NCBI RefSeq assembly: GCF_002102175.1
Contig: NZ_LQOX01000124.1
Coordinates: forward strand, 1-45,424
Source: Mycobacterium gastri
GTDB taxonomy: Bacteria; Actinomycetota; Actinomycetes; Mycobacteriales; Mycobacteriaceae
Reading direction: 5' to 3'
Length of the DNA: 45,424 nucleotides
The notes under the pieces were generated by a model, which was given only the letters and a program-made list of their open reading frames with translations, made no database searches and was not told where the DNA came from. This document shows, one piece after another, positions 23,756 through 32,703 of this stretch (the first letter of the stretch is position 1; every line of letters begins with the position of its first letter). The position numbers and the translations under genes are program-made.

Positions 23756-25063
23756 TCACGACGAAGAGGGAAGGGCCGGAACACGATCCACGAGGTCGCC
23801 GTACTTGGCGCGGGCGGCCTCACGGCGGACGTCCAGCATCTCGCTGGGCCGCTCGGCGTCTTCGGCGTCGTAGTTCTTCAGCAGCAGCCGGGCCAGGTTG
23901 ACCTTGTGCGCCTCGGTGGGTCCGTCGGCCAGGCCGAGCGCCACCCCGCCGAGCAGCACGTTGACCAGCGGCAGCTGATCGGTGGTGCCCAGCGCGCCGT
24001 GCACCTGGATGGCGCGCAGCCCAATCGATTTGAGTACTTGCGACGCGAGGATCTTGCAGGCACCGATCTCGGCTCGCGCCGCATGCTCGCCGGCGGTGTC
24101 GATCAGCCAGGCCGCATGCAGCACCGCCAGCCGGAAGGGCATCAGCTCGGTGTAGGAGTCGGCGATGAACGCTTGCACCAGCTGCTTGTCGGCCAACGAA
24201 CTACCCTGGGTGAAGCGGCTTTTCGCCCGTCGGGACATCATCTCGATGGCGCGTTGCGCCATCCCGATCGAGCGCATCGCGTGATGCAACCGGCCACCGG
24301 CCAGCCGGGTCTGCAGAATCATGAAGCCCTGTCCGGGCTCGCCCAGCAGCGCGTCCGGTCCCACCCGCACGCCGTCGTAGCGCACCAGCGAATGTCCGGG
24401 TTCGTGCGGGTGGGCGCCGACCAGGTGGTGGTTGGCCTCGATGGTCAGCCCTGCGGCTCCGGCCGGGACCAGGAATGTCGAGGCGCCGCGATGCACGGGC
24501 ACGTCGGGATCGGTGATAGCGACCACGATGAAGAATGACGCGACGGATGCATTGGACGAGAAGTACTTTCGCCCGGTGATCACCCAACCGCCACCGTCGC
24601 GGACGGCACGGGTGGTGAACACCCGCGGGTCGGCGCCGCCTTGCGGTTCGGTCATCGAGAAGCAGGAGAAGATCTCACCGGACAGCAGGCCCTGCAGGTA
24701 GCGGTCCTTCTGCTCCTGGGTACCGAAGCGCGCAATGATTTCGCCGTTGCCGGTGTCGGGTGCCTGGGTGCCGAACACGATCGGCGCCCACGGGCTGCGG
24801 CCCAGGATCTCGTTGATCAGCGTCAGCTTCACCGCGCCGAAGCCCTGCCCGCCCAGTTCTGGACTCAAATGCGGTGCCCACAAGCCCTGGTCGCGAACCT
24901 GCTGCTTGAGCGGATCGACGATCCGCCGGCGTTGGTCGTCGAGTGGCAGGAACTCGCAGCCCGGGAACAGCACTTCGAGAGGTTCCACCTCGTCGCGCAC
25001 GAATCCGCGGATCCAGTCGAGCTTCTTCTCGAATTCGGGTTCGGTGGAGAAGTCCCAAGGCAC
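23756..25063 (-). CDS. Acyl-CoA dehydrogenase, ACAD10/ACAD11-like
   Basis: 435 residues from ATG 25063. The N-terminal helices (FEKKLDWIRGFVRDEVEPLE), the flavin-side CFSMTEPQGGADP turn and the C-terminal RAIQVHGALGTTDQLPL region are those of the branch that includes the dehydrogenase half of ACAD10/ACAD11. FAD-dependent action on an acyl-CoA is expected. The next upstream genes encode an SDR and a kinase of the matching ACAD10/11 kinase type, so the bacterial operon holds as separate genes what mammals fuse into one chain. It is not the gene M. tuberculosis calls fadE36, which lies at 27634. Confidence 0.9.
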   Translation of the reverse strand: MPWDFSTEPEFEKKLDWIRGFVRDEVEPLEVLFPGCEFLPLDDQRRRIVDPLKQQVRDQGLWAPHLSPELGGQGFGAVKLTLINEILGRSPWAPIVFGTQAPDTGNGEIIARFGTQEQKDRYLQGLLSGEIFSCFSMTEPQGGADPRVFTTRAVRDGGGWVITGRKYFSSNASVASFFIVVAITDPDVPVHRGASTFLVPAGAAGLTIEANHHLVGAHPHEPGHSLVRYDGVRVGPDALLGEPGQGFMILQTRLAGGRLHHAMRSIGMAQRAIEMMSRRAKSRFTQGSSLADKQLVQAFIADSYTELMPFRLAVLHAAWLIDTAGEHAARAEIGACKILASQVLKSIGLRAIQVHGALGTTDQLPLVNVLLGGVALGLADGPTEAHKVNLARLLLKNYDAEDAERPSEMLDVRREAARAKYGDLVDRVPALPSSS

Positions 25064-25080
25064 GTGAGTGCTCCTATCTT

Positions 25081-25845
25081 TCAGGGGATTCCGCCGTCGG
25101 CCCGGACAATCGAGCCGGTGGTGAAGCTGGATGCGTCGGAGGCGAGAAACAGTGCGGCGCCGACGATTTCGGACGGATTTCCGGCCCTGCGCAACGAAAG
25201 GTGCCCGAACGGATTCTGGGTTGCCTGCTCCAGGTTCCAGGCCTTGCTGATATCGGTCAGAAACGGTCCGGCCATCAGTGTGTTGACCCGCACCGAAGGC
25301 CCGAACGCCCGGGCGAGACCTTCCGTCATCGCATTGAGTCCTGCCTTCGCCGCGGCGTAGGGGATGATGTCCGCGCCCGGCCGCAGCGACCCGGTGGAGC
25401 TGACGTTGATGATCGACCCGCGCCCGGCCGCCACCATCCGTTCGCCTACCAGTGCCGACAACCGGAACGGCCCTTTGAGGTTGAGGTTGACGACGGCGTC
25501 GAATAGCTTCTCGGTGACGTCGGTGAGCTTGTCGTACAGCGGTGACATGCCGGCATTGTTGATCAGCGTGTCGACCTTGCCGAACCGGTCGTAGGCCGCC
25601 TCGACCAGCCCGTCGAGCTGGTCCCAGCGTCCCATGTGCACCTGGTAAGCCATCGCGGCGCGCCCGGTCTCGGCTTCGATCTCGGTGGCGGTGGCCACGC
25701 AGTTGTCCAGGTTGCGGCTGGCAATCAGCACGTCGGCGCCGCAGCGGGCGAGCGCGAAAGCCATTTCGCGGCCCAATCCGCGGCTGCCGCCGGTGATCAG
25801 CACCACCTGGTCGGTGAGATCGAAAAGCCGGTCCGCATAACCCAT
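25081..25845 (-). CDS. Short-chain dehydrogenase/reductase
   Basis: 254 residues from ATG 25845, almost touching the upstream kinase stop at 25847. The classical SDR motifs are complete: TGGSRGLGREM near residue 18 for the cofactor, NNAG at 96, the catalytic serine in NVSSTGS and Y162-x3-K in YAAAKAG. The cofactor loop does not let me choose NAD from NADP with confidence. In this operon it could oxidise or reduce the hydroxyacyl substrate used by the kinase and dehydrogenase. Confidence 0.9.
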   Translation of the reverse strand: MGYADRLFDLTDQVVLITGGSRGLGREMAFALARCGADVLIASRNLDNCVATATEIEAETGRAAMAYQVHMGRWDQLDGLVEAAYDRFGKVDTLINNAGMSPLYDKLTDVTEKLFDAVVNLNLKGPFRLSALVGERMVAAGRGSIINVSSTGSLRPGADIIPYAAAKAGLNAMTEGLARAFGPSVRVNTLMAGPFLTDISKAWNLEQATQNPFGHLSLRRAGNPSEIVGAALFLASDASSFTTGSIVRADGGIP

Positions 25846-25846
25846 T

Positions 25847-26884
25847 TCAGCGAGCCTTAGCGAGCTCGGCCGCGGTGGCGATGAGCTGGGGGACCATCGT
25901 CGCGAAGGTTTCGGTGATCTTCGGGTCCACCTCATGGGGTCCCGGCCGAACCGCGGCCGCGTAGGTCTTCTCCAGCACGATGCCCAGTTTCCAGTTGGCC
26001 AGCACCAGGTAGTAGTCGATGTTCTCGGTGGACAGCCCGCTGATCGCCTCATAGTGCGCCAGCAGCTCGCTGCGTCTGGGCATGCCGCGCATGTCGAGAT
26101 AGAACCCATCGGCGCGCGGCTCCTCGCCGTCATAGCCCAGTAGCGCCCACGCCAGGTCCAGCAGCGGATCGCCCACCGTCGCCATCTCCCAGTCCACGAT
26201 CGCGGCCAGCCGGGCCGGCGCCCCGTGCGCGAACATGACGTTGGCGAATTGATAGTCGCCGTGCATGACGCCCGGCCTGTAGTGCGCGGGGCGGTTGCGG
26301 CGCAGCCAGTCGGCGGCCTCCTGCAGGCCGGGTAATTCGCGCACCTGAAAAACGGCCAGGAAGCGCAGCCAGCGATCGACCTGCCGTTCATGGAAACCCT
26401 CCGGACGGCCGAACCCGTCGAGGCCCTGCGCTCGCCAGTCCACCCTGCCCAGCTTGGCGGCGCCCTCGACGAGCTGGAACGCCAGCCCGCGCCGGGCGTC
26501 CGGGTCGGTGTCGAACGGCGCCTGCCACCCGCGGTCCATCGGGCTCCACCCGTCGATCGCCGCCATCACGTAGAACGGCATGCCCAGCACCGAGCCGGTC
26601 TCATCGGCCGCAATGAGCTCAGCGTGCGGCACATCGGTGCCCGACAACGCCCGCGCCAGCCGGATTTCCCGCAGCAACCCGTCGACCCGGGCCGCGTCCG
26701 CCCGGGGGCCGGGCATCCGCAGCACCATGCGTTGATCGGCGCGCCGAATCAGGTACAGCGTGTTCTGGGATCCGCCGCTCAGCTGCTCGAGTTCCGGCCA
26801 CGCACCGCCGCCCGGTGCGCCGTTCGCATCGAGCCAACGACCGATGACGCCGGCGTCCAGCTGCGTTCCGCTGGCAGTCGTCAT
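25847..26884 (-). CDS. Aminoglycoside-phosphotransferase-fold kinase, operon partner of the dehydrogenase
   Basis: About 345 residues from ATG 26884; a TTG at 26926 is an alternative start. The APH fold shows VLRMPGP for the nucleotide, HGDYQFANVMF for the catalytic loop, and VDWEMATVGDPLLDL for the metal. The GLDGFGRPEGFHERQV word parallels the two other kinases in this window. Proteins of this branch are widely found with FadE-type dehydrogenases. Work on mammalian ACAD10/ACAD11 assigns the kinase domain to phosphorylation of 4-hydroxyacyl groups, followed by elimination on the dehydrogenase. That reaction is my inference for this operon. Confidence 0.87.
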   Translation of the reverse strand: MTTASGTQLDAGVIGRWLDANGAPGGGAWPELEQLSGGSQNTLYLIRRADQRMVLRMPGPRADAARVDGLLREIRLARALSGTDVPHAELIAADETGSVLGMPFYVMAAIDGWSPMDRGWQAPFDTDPDARRGLAFQLVEGAAKLGRVDWRAQGLDGFGRPEGFHERQVDRWLRFLAVFQVRELPGLQEAADWLRRNRPAHYRPGVMHGDYQFANVMFAHGAPARLAAIVDWEMATVGDPLLDLAWALLGYDGEEPRADGFYLDMRGMPRRSELLAHYEAISGLSTENIDYYLVLANWKLGIVLEKTYAAAVRPGPHEVDPKITETFATMVPQLIATAAELAKAR

Positions 26885-26970
26885 TGGCTGCACACCCGCT
26901 CTCGGTTCGGAGAATTCCATTCTCAAGCGGCATGGTAGCGCCGGGCAAGCCGCGTGTAAGGCTTGGCCCC

Positions 26971-27624
26971 ATGCAACTGCTTCTGGTCCGTCATGCTTTG
27001 CCGCTGCGCAGCGAACACGGCGAGGGTTCAGATCCGGACCTGTCGGACACCGGCATAGCCCAGGTCGCGCGGCTACCCGAGGCGCTGGCCAGGTTTCCCA
27101 TCTCGCGGGTGGTGAGCAGCCCGCAGCGCCGCGCCATCCAGACCGCCGAACCGGTCGCGGCGGTTCTTAGCCTGCCCGTCGACATCGAGGACCGATTCGC
27201 CGAGTACGACCGCGACCTTGCGCTGTACATCCCCGTCGAGCAGATCCGTGAAGAAAACCCGCAGGAGTGGGCACGCATGGCTCAAGGGCACCTGCCCAGC
27301 GCCGTCGACGAGCATGCCTTCCGTGCCCGGGTCCGCGCGGCCCTCGACGACGTGGTCGCTACCTCCGATCCGGACGAGACCGTCGCGGCGTTCAGCCATG
27401 GCGGGGTGATCAACGTGGTGCTGCACGAGATTCTGGGAACGGCACGCCTGTTGTCGTTCCCCATCGACTACGCCTCGGTGACTCGGCTGCTGTTCTCCCG
27501 GAGCGGTCAGGCCACCGTGGCGACGGTCAATACGACCGAACACGTATGGGATCTGTTGCCCCGCAATCAGCGCCTGCTCGGCGACGACGCGGGCCGTGCA
27601 GAGCCGGGCGGCCGGCGGTGGTAA
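26971..27624 (+). CDS. Histidine phosphatase (phosphoglycerate mutase-like) family protein
   Basis: 217 residues from ATG 26971. The RHG-type catalytic motif is LLLVRHALPL near residue 8 (RHA rather than RHG), the second arginine is in SSPQRRAIQTA, and the second histidine is in FSHGGVINV. The fold is phosphoglycerate-mutase-like; most members hydrolyse phosphate esters. It is divergent from the kinase operon and lies 9 bp before fadE36, with which it probably shares a transcript. A phosphatase beside two phospho-intermediate kinases is suggestive, but the substrate is unknown. Confidence 0.87.
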   Translation: MQLLLVRHALPLRSEHGEGSDPDLSDTGIAQVARLPEALARFPISRVVSSPQRRAIQTAEPVAAVLSLPVDIEDRFAEYDRDLALYIPVEQIREENPQEWARMAQGHLPSAVDEHAFRARVRAALDDVVATSDPDETVAAFSHGGVINVVLHEILGTARLLSFPIDYASVTRLLFSRSGQATVATVNTTEHVWDLLPRNQRLLGDDAGRAEPGGRRW

Positions 27625-27633
27625 ACAAGTTCG

Positions 27634-28686
27634 GTGACCTCGGTTCACGGACTCGACGGCCTCGACCTGGCCGCACTGGACGGATATCTGCGTTCGCTCG
27701 GCATCAAGCGCGACGGTGAGTTGCGCGGCGAGCTGATTTCCGGCGGGCGCTCCAACCTGACCTTCCGGGTTTGCGACGATGCGACGAGCTGGCTGGTGCG
27801 CCGTCCACCGCTACACGGACTGACGCCGTCGGCCCACGATATGGCCCGCGAGTACCGGGTCGTTGCCGCACTCCAGGACACACCGGTTCCGGTGGCGCGC
27901 ACGATCGCGCTGTGCCAGGACGACGCGGTACTGGGCGCGCCGTTTCAGATCGTCGAATTCGTTGCCGGACAGGTGGTGCGCCGGCGCGCTCAACTCGAAG
28001 CGTTCGGCAGTCGGATCATCGACGGTTGTGTGGATGCGTTGATCCGGGTGCTGGTCGACTTGCACAGCGTCGACCCGAACGCGGTCGGGCTGGCCGATTT
28101 CGGCAAGCCCGATGGTTACCTGGAACGGCAGGTGCGCCGATGGGGTTCGCAGTGGGACCTGGTTCGGCTGCCCGACGACGGCCGTGACGACGACGTCGCG
28201 CGACTGCATTCGGCGCTGCGGCAAGCGATTCCGAAGCAAAGCCGAACCTCGATCGTGCATGGTGACTACCGGATCGACAACACCATTCTCGACGGCGACG
28301 ATCCGACGAAGGTGCGCGCGGTGGTGGACTGGGAGCTGTCGACGCTGGGTGATCCGCTGTCCGACGCCGCCCTGATGTGCGTCTACCGCGACCCCGCGCT
28401 GGATCTGATCGTCAACGCGCAGGCTGCCTGGACGTCGCCGCTACTACCGACCGCCGACGAGTTGGCCGACCGGTATTCGCTGGTCTCCGGGATGTCGCTG
28501 GGGCACTGGGAGTTCTACATGGCGCTGGCCTACTTCAAGCTGGCCATCATCGCGGCCGGGATCGATTTCCGCAGGCGCATGTCCGAGCTCGCCGACGAGA
28601 AAGCCGATTCCTTCGACGAGGCGCCCGACGTCGTGTCGCCACTGATCTCCCGCGGTCTGGCCGAGATCACCAAGCCGATGTCGTGA
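27634..28686 (+). CDS. fadE36: FadE36: phosphotransferase-fold protein, not a dehydrogenase
   Basis: 350 residues from GTG 27634. The M. tuberculosis orthologue (Rv3761c) carries the name of an acyl-CoA dehydrogenase, but the sequence is an APH-fold kinase: a WLVRRPP nucleotide strand, HGDYRIDNTILD for the catalytic loop, and VVDWELSTLGDPLSD for the metal. GLADFGKPDGYLERQV marks the ACAD10/11 kinase branch. There is no FAD or dehydrogenase domain. It follows the histidine phosphatase and converges on the LapA-domain gene. A role in preparing hydroxyacyl groups for elimination is plausible and unproven. Confidence 0.92.
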   Translation: MTSVHGLDGLDLAALDGYLRSLGIKRDGELRGELISGGRSNLTFRVCDDATSWLVRRPPLHGLTPSAHDMAREYRVVAALQDTPVPVARTIALCQDDAVLGAPFQIVEFVAGQVVRRRAQLEAFGSRIIDGCVDALIRVLVDLHSVDPNAVGLADFGKPDGYLERQVRRWGSQWDLVRLPDDGRDDDVARLHSALRQAIPKQSRTSIVHGDYRIDNTILDGDDPTKVRAVVDWELSTLGDPLSDAALMCVYRDPALDLIVNAQAAWTSPLLPTADELADRYSLVSGMSLGHWEFYMALAYFKLAIIAAGIDFRRRMSELADEKADSFDEAPDVVSPLISRGLAEITKPMS

Positions 28687-28697
28687 CCCGTCGGTTC

Positions 28698-28751
28698 GAG
28701 TGTGCGGCGGTGGCTCCCGCGTGACGTTCCCACCGCCCGGCGGGCACACTC
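28698..28751. terminator. Palindromic GAGTGTGC element between convergent genes, terminator-like
   Basis: GGCGGTGG (28706-28713) pairs with CCACCGCC (28730-28737), and outer GAGTGTGC (28698-28705) pairs with GCACACTC (28744-28751) across a short asymmetry. It lies between the stops of fadE36 (28686) and the LapA-domain gene (28770). There is no U tract, as is usual in mycobacteria. It is also copy 2 of the intergenic repeat found at 22443. Confidence 0.5.
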
Positions 28752-28769
28752 AAAGCCCAGCCCACACAG

Positions 28770-29129
28770 TCACCGGGTGGGCGGGCCGGCGGATCGCAAT
28801 GCCTGTGTGTGGGTCTTCTTGGCCACCCGGCGCAGTTGAATGATCCGCGCGGTGCCGACTGCCACCGTCAGCAACCCGCCCCCGACGGCGGCCAGCAGGA
28901 TCGCCACCCCCAGGGGAAGGCTCCAGTGCCAGCCCAGGAAGGTGAACGGGGTGGACGCGGTGTTCTGCGCGATGAAGACCAGCAACAGGATCAGGATCAG
29001 GAAGCCGGCGATCAGGGATGACCACAGGGCGCCGGCCCGGGTCAATGTGGACGCCGGGTCCTTCGCCGGCACACGAGGTCTGGGAGCCGGGGGCGGCTGT
29101 TCACGCGGGCCTGAGGGGTTGCTGGTCAT
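28770..29129 (-). CDS. LapA-domain (DUF1049) membrane protein (Rv3760-like)
   Basis: 119 residues from ATG 29129. A proline-rich cytoplasmic N terminus precedes two hydrophobic segments (LIAGFLILILLLVFIAQNT and SLPLGVAILLAAVGGGLLTVAVG), with the AQNT word that typifies LapA/DUF1049 proteins. The C terminus is basic. Role unknown; related proteins assemble lipopolysaccharide in Gram-negative bacteria, which does not transfer here. It is divergent from proX. Confidence 0.87.
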   Translation of the reverse strand: MTSNPSGPREQPPPAPRPRVPAKDPASTLTRAGALWSSLIAGFLILILLLVFIAQNTASTPFTFLGWHWSLPLGVAILLAAVGGGLLTVAVGTARIIQLRRVAKKTHTQALRSAGPPTR

Positions 29130-29224
29130 AGTGCCATCTTCTTCCCATCCCGCCCGGAATGAAACCAAGCCACGCGGAAACCCGCGTTGCGGCGGCCCTA
29201 GTTTCGCAAGATAGTGTCACCGGC

Positions 29225-30172
29225 ATGTTGATGCTGCGGCGGCTGCGTCGGGCGGCATTTGCCGCGGCCGTCTGCTTGGTGACGGCATGCCCGGTGGCGG
29301 CGTGCGGCAGTGCCGACCCGTTCGGGGCGTCAAATGGCACCATCAAGTCGATCGTCGTCGGATCCGGTGACTTCCCGGAGTCGGAGATCGTCGCGGAAAT
29401 CTATGCGCAGGCGTTGCAGGCCAACGGTTTCAACGTCGGGCGGCGACCGGGTATCGGCAGCCGCGAGACCTACATACCGGCGCTCAAAGACCATTCCATC
29501 GACCTGGTTCCCGAGTACATCGGCAACCTGCTGCTGTACTTTCAGCCAGACTCCACGGTGACCATGCTGGATGCGGTCGAATTGGAGCTCTACAAGCGGT
29601 TACCCGGCGACCTGTCGATTCTGACACCGTCACCGGCGTCGGACACCGACACCGTCACCGTCACCAAGGCGACCGCCACCAACTGGAACCTGACGACCAT
29701 CGCCGATCTCGCGGCACATTCTGCCGAGGTGAAGTTCGCGGCCCCGTCGGTATTCCAGACCCGGCCGGCCGGGTTGCCCGGGCTGCGCCAGAAGTACGGA
29801 CTCGACATCGCGCCAGCCAATTTCACGACCATCAACGACGGCGGCGGCGCGGTGACCGTGCGGGCGCTGGTGGACGGAACCGTCAACGCCGCCAACATCT
29901 TCAGCACCTCGCCGGCGATCCGGCGGAACAACCTGGTAGTCCTGGCGGACCCGGAGCACAACTTCCTGGCCGGCAACATTGTGCCGCTGGTCAATTCGCA
30001 GAAGAAATCGGACCGCCTCAAGGATGTCCTGGACGCGGTCTCGGCGAAACTGACGACCGAAGGCATGGCCGAACTCAATGCCGCGGTGTCGGGCAATGAC
30101 GGGGTAGATCCCGACCAGGCAGCACGGAAATGGTTGCGCGACAACGGCTTTGACCATCCAATCCAGCCATGA
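29225..30172 (+). CDS. proX: ProX, osmoprotectant-binding lipoprotein
   Basis: 315 residues from ATG 29225. The signal peptide ends in a lipobox (VAACG), so the protein is anchored outside the membrane. The body is an OpuAC-type substrate-binding fold (VVGSGDFPESEIVAEIYAQ, then DLVPEYIGNLL, then AANIFSTSPAI). It should bind glycine betaine, proline betaine or choline for the ProVWZ transporter. Its stop overlaps the proV start in ATGA, giving translational coupling. Confidence 0.93.
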   Translation: MLMLRRLRRAAFAAAVCLVTACPVAACGSADPFGASNGTIKSIVVGSGDFPESEIVAEIYAQALQANGFNVGRRPGIGSRETYIPALKDHSIDLVPEYIGNLLLYFQPDSTVTMLDAVELELYKRLPGDLSILTPSPASDTDTVTVTKATATNWNLTTIADLAAHSAEVKFAAPSVFQTRPAGLPGLRQKYGLDIAPANFTTINDGGGAVTVRALVDGTVNAANIFSTSPAIRRNNLVVLADPEHNFLAGNIVPLVNSQKKSDRLKDVLDAVSAKLTTEGMAELNAAVSGNDGVDPDQAARKWLRDNGFDHPIQP

Positions 30173-31263
30173 TCAGCTTCGACAAAGTGGCCAAGGTGTA
30201 CGCCGACGGCACCACCGCCCTGGACCAGTTGAGCCTCGAAGTCCCCCGAGGCAGGCTTACCGTCTTCGTCGGCCCCTCCGGCTGCGGCAAGACGACCGCG
30301 CTGCGGATGATCAACCGGATGGTCGAGCCGACCTCGGGCACCGTCACCGTCAACGGCACCGACGTCGCAGACGTCAACCCGGTGCGATTGCGGCTCGGTA
30401 TCGGCTATGTCATCCAGAGCGCGGGATTGATGCCGCACCAACGGGTGATCGACAACGTCGCGACGGTGCCCGTGCTGAAAGGACAGTCGCGCCGGGCCGC
30501 CCGCAAAGCCGCATACCAGGTGCTCGAGCGGGTCGGGCTGAGTCCCAAGGTCGCCACCCGTTACCCGGCGCAACTCTCCGGCGGCGAGCAACAGCGGGTC
30601 GGAGTGGCGCGTGCGCTCGCGGCCGACCCGCCGATCCTGTTGATGGACGAGCCGTTTTCGGCCGTCGACCCCGTGGTCCGCCACGACCTGCAGAATGAAA
30701 TCCTGCGTCTGCAAAGCGAATTGCGCAAGACCGTCGTTTTCGTCACGCACGACATCGACGAGGCGTTCAGGCTCGGCGACGTGGTAGCGGTGTTCGCGCC
30801 CGGCGGCCACCTACAGCAGTGCGACGAGCCGGCCAAGCTACTTTCGCGCCCGGCCAACAACTTCGTGTCGAAATTCATCGGCCTCGGCCGCGGCTATCGG
30901 TTGCTGCAGCTCATCGACGGCGCAGGGCTTCCGTTGCACGACATCACCTGCGTGACCGCAAACACCCTGCGCGACAAGCCACTCCCGGATGGCTGGGTTC
31001 TGGTGGTCGACGACGGCCACGCGCCGCTGGGCTGGATCGACGCCAACGGCCTGCGGCGCCACCAAAACGGCGCTGCGTTGTCGGACACCGTGACCGTGGT
31101 CGGCTCGGTGTTCCGCCCCACTGGAAACCTCAGCCAAGCGCTGGATGCGGCGTTGTCGTCGCCCTCGTCGATGGGTGTCGCCGTCGACGAAGACGGCAAG
31201 GTGATCGGCGCGGTGCTGGCCGCCGACGTGCTGGCCGCGGTGACACGTCGACGGCAGGGCTGA
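30169..31263 (+). CDS. proV: ProV, ATPase of the osmoprotectant ABC transporter
   Basis: 364 residues from ATG 30169, which overlaps the proX stop. Walker A is GPSGCGKT at residues 35-42, the signature LSGGEQQRV at about 136, and Walker B ILLMDEP near 156, followed by the FVTHDIDEA switch. The C-terminal part beyond residue 235 holds a CBS-type regulatory region (MGVAVDEDGKVIGAVLAADV). It is followed by the two permease genes with a 3-bp gap. Confidence 0.95.
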   Translation: MISFDKVAKVYADGTTALDQLSLEVPRGRLTVFVGPSGCGKTTALRMINRMVEPTSGTVTVNGTDVADVNPVRLRLGIGYVIQSAGLMPHQRVIDNVATVPVLKGQSRRAARKAAYQVLERVGLSPKVATRYPAQLSGGEQQRVGVARALAADPPILLMDEPFSAVDPVVRHDLQNEILRLQSELRKTVVFVTHDIDEAFRLGDVVAVFAPGGHLQQCDEPAKLLSRPANNFVSKFIGLGRGYRLLQLIDGAGLPLHDITCVTANTLRDKPLPDGWVLVVDDGHAPLGWIDANGLRRHQNGAALSDTVTVVGSVFRPTGNLSQALDAALSSPSSMGVAVDEDGKVIGAVLAADVLAAVTRRRQG

Positions 31264-31266
31264 GGC

Positions 31267-31947
31267 GTGCGTTATCTGCTGACCCACCTCGACACCGCCT
31301 GGGTCCTGACCGTGATCCATCTGCGGCTGTCGCTGATTCCGGTGCTGATCGGGCTGGCGATCGCGGTGCCGCTGGGCCTGGCGGTGCAGCACGCGCCGGT
31401 GCTGCGGCGATTGACCACGGCAACGGCCAGCATCGTGTTCACCATCCCGTCGCTGGCGCTGTTCGTGGTACTGCCGCTCATCATCAAAACGCGCATCCTC
31501 GACGAGGCCAACGTCATCATCGCGCTGACTGCCTATACGACGGCGCTGTTGGTGCGGGCCGTGCTCGAGGCGCTGGATGCGGTGCCGGCACCGGTGCGTG
31601 ACGCGGCCGTCGCGGTCGGCTACTCACCGATTCGCCGGATGATCAAAGTCGAACTGCCGCTGTCGATCCCGGTACTGGTAGCCGGGCTGCGGGTGGTCGT
31701 GGTGACCAATATCGCGATGGTTTCGGTGGGCTCGGTGATCGGCATCGGCGGCCTGGGGACCTGGTTCACGGCGGGATACCTGACCGACAAGAGCGACCAG
31801 ATCGTGGCCGGCATCATCGCGATGTTCACGCTGGCCGTCGTCATCGACATGCTGCTCACCCTGCTCGGCCGGCTGGCCACGCCGTGGGAGCGCGCGGCAC
31901 ACAGTCACCGCCGGATCAGATCCGTGATCGTCGGCGGTGCCCGATGA
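31267..31947 (+). CDS. proW: ProW, permease of the osmoprotectant ABC transporter
   Basis: 226 residues from GTG 31267. It has about six hydrophobic segments and the EAA-loop region that contacts ProV (DAAVAVGYSPIRRMIKVELP, shortened here to its key residues). Together with ProZ it forms the membrane channel. The stop overlaps the proZ start as ATGA. Length fits the short OpuCB/OpuCD-type permeases. Confidence 0.93.
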   Translation: MRYLLTHLDTAWVLTVIHLRLSLIPVLIGLAIAVPLGLAVQHAPVLRRLTTATASIVFTIPSLALFVVLPLIIKTRILDEANVIIALTAYTTALLVRAVLEALDAVPAPVRDAAVAVGYSPIRRMIKVELPLSIPVLVAGLRVVVVTNIAMVSVGSVIGIGGLGTWFTAGYLTDKSDQIVAGIIAMFTLAVVIDMLLTLLGRLATPWERAAHSHRRIRSVIVGGAR

Positions 31948-32699
31948 AAGCGATGAACTTCCTCGGGCAAACCTGGTCCTACGTCTCCACGGCAGCGAAC
32001 TGGACCGGACCCGCCGGGCTGGCCGCCCGCACGGTGGAGCACCTGGAATACACCGGGCTGGCCGTGGCCGCTGCGGTGGTGATCGCCGTCCCGATCGGAA
32101 TGGTCATCGGGCACACCGGCCGCGGCCAGGTGCTGGTGGTGGGCGTGGTCAACGGGCTGCGTGCGTTGCCGACGCTGGGTGTGCTGCTGTTGGGCGTGCT
32201 GCTTTTCGGGCTCGGTATCGGACCGCCCATCGCGGCGCTGATGCTGCTGGGCATTCCGTCGCTGCTAGCCGGCACCTATGCGGGAATCGCCGGAGTCGAC
32301 CCGCTGGTCGTCGATGCCGCCCGGGCGATGGGGATGACGGAATCGCGGGTGCTGCTGCGGGTCGAGCTGCCCAACGCAATGCCCCTGCTGCTCGGCGGGC
32401 TGCGCAGCGCGACGCTGCAGGTGGTCGCCACCGCGACGGTGGCCGCCTATGCCAGTCTGGGCGGGCTGGGCCGCTACCTGATCGACGGGATCAAGGAGCG
32501 CCAATTCCACATCGCTCTGGTCGGTGCGGTGATGGTGGCTGCGCTGGCGTTGATCCTGGACGCGGTGCTGGCGTTGGCGGTTTGGGCGTCGACGCCGGGC
32601 ACCGGTCGTCTGAGAAAGCCCATAAGCAGGCCAAATCGCGCAATTGACGTCACAGTTAGCTCCAATTTGGCCACGGCCGGCGGACACGTCCTACGGTAG
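31944..32699 (+). CDS. proZ: ProZ, second permease of the osmoprotectant ABC transporter
   Basis: 251 residues from ATG 31944, inside the proW stop; an upstream GTG at 31884 is less likely. About six membrane segments and an EAA loop (DAARAMGMTESRVLLRVELP) are present. The four genes proX-V-W-Z are coupled end to end and give a complete OpuC-like importer. The last 20 residues beyond the final helix are poorly conserved in character. Confidence 0.93.
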   Translation: MKAMNFLGQTWSYVSTAANWTGPAGLAARTVEHLEYTGLAVAAAVVIAVPIGMVIGHTGRGQVLVVGVVNGLRALPTLGVLLLGVLLFGLGIGPPIAALMLLGIPSLLAGTYAGIAGVDPLVVDAARAMGMTESRVLLRVELPNAMPLLLGGLRSATLQVVATATVAAYASLGGLGRYLIDGIKERQFHIALVGAVMVAALALILDAVLALAVWASTPGTGRLRKPISRPNRAIDVTVSSNLATAGGHVLR

Positions 32700-32703
32700 G
32701 AGT

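Noticed and set aside
29590..30810. 406-residue minus-strand frame across proX and proV
   Set aside because: Shadow of two well-identified genes; no motif, start signal or sensible composition.
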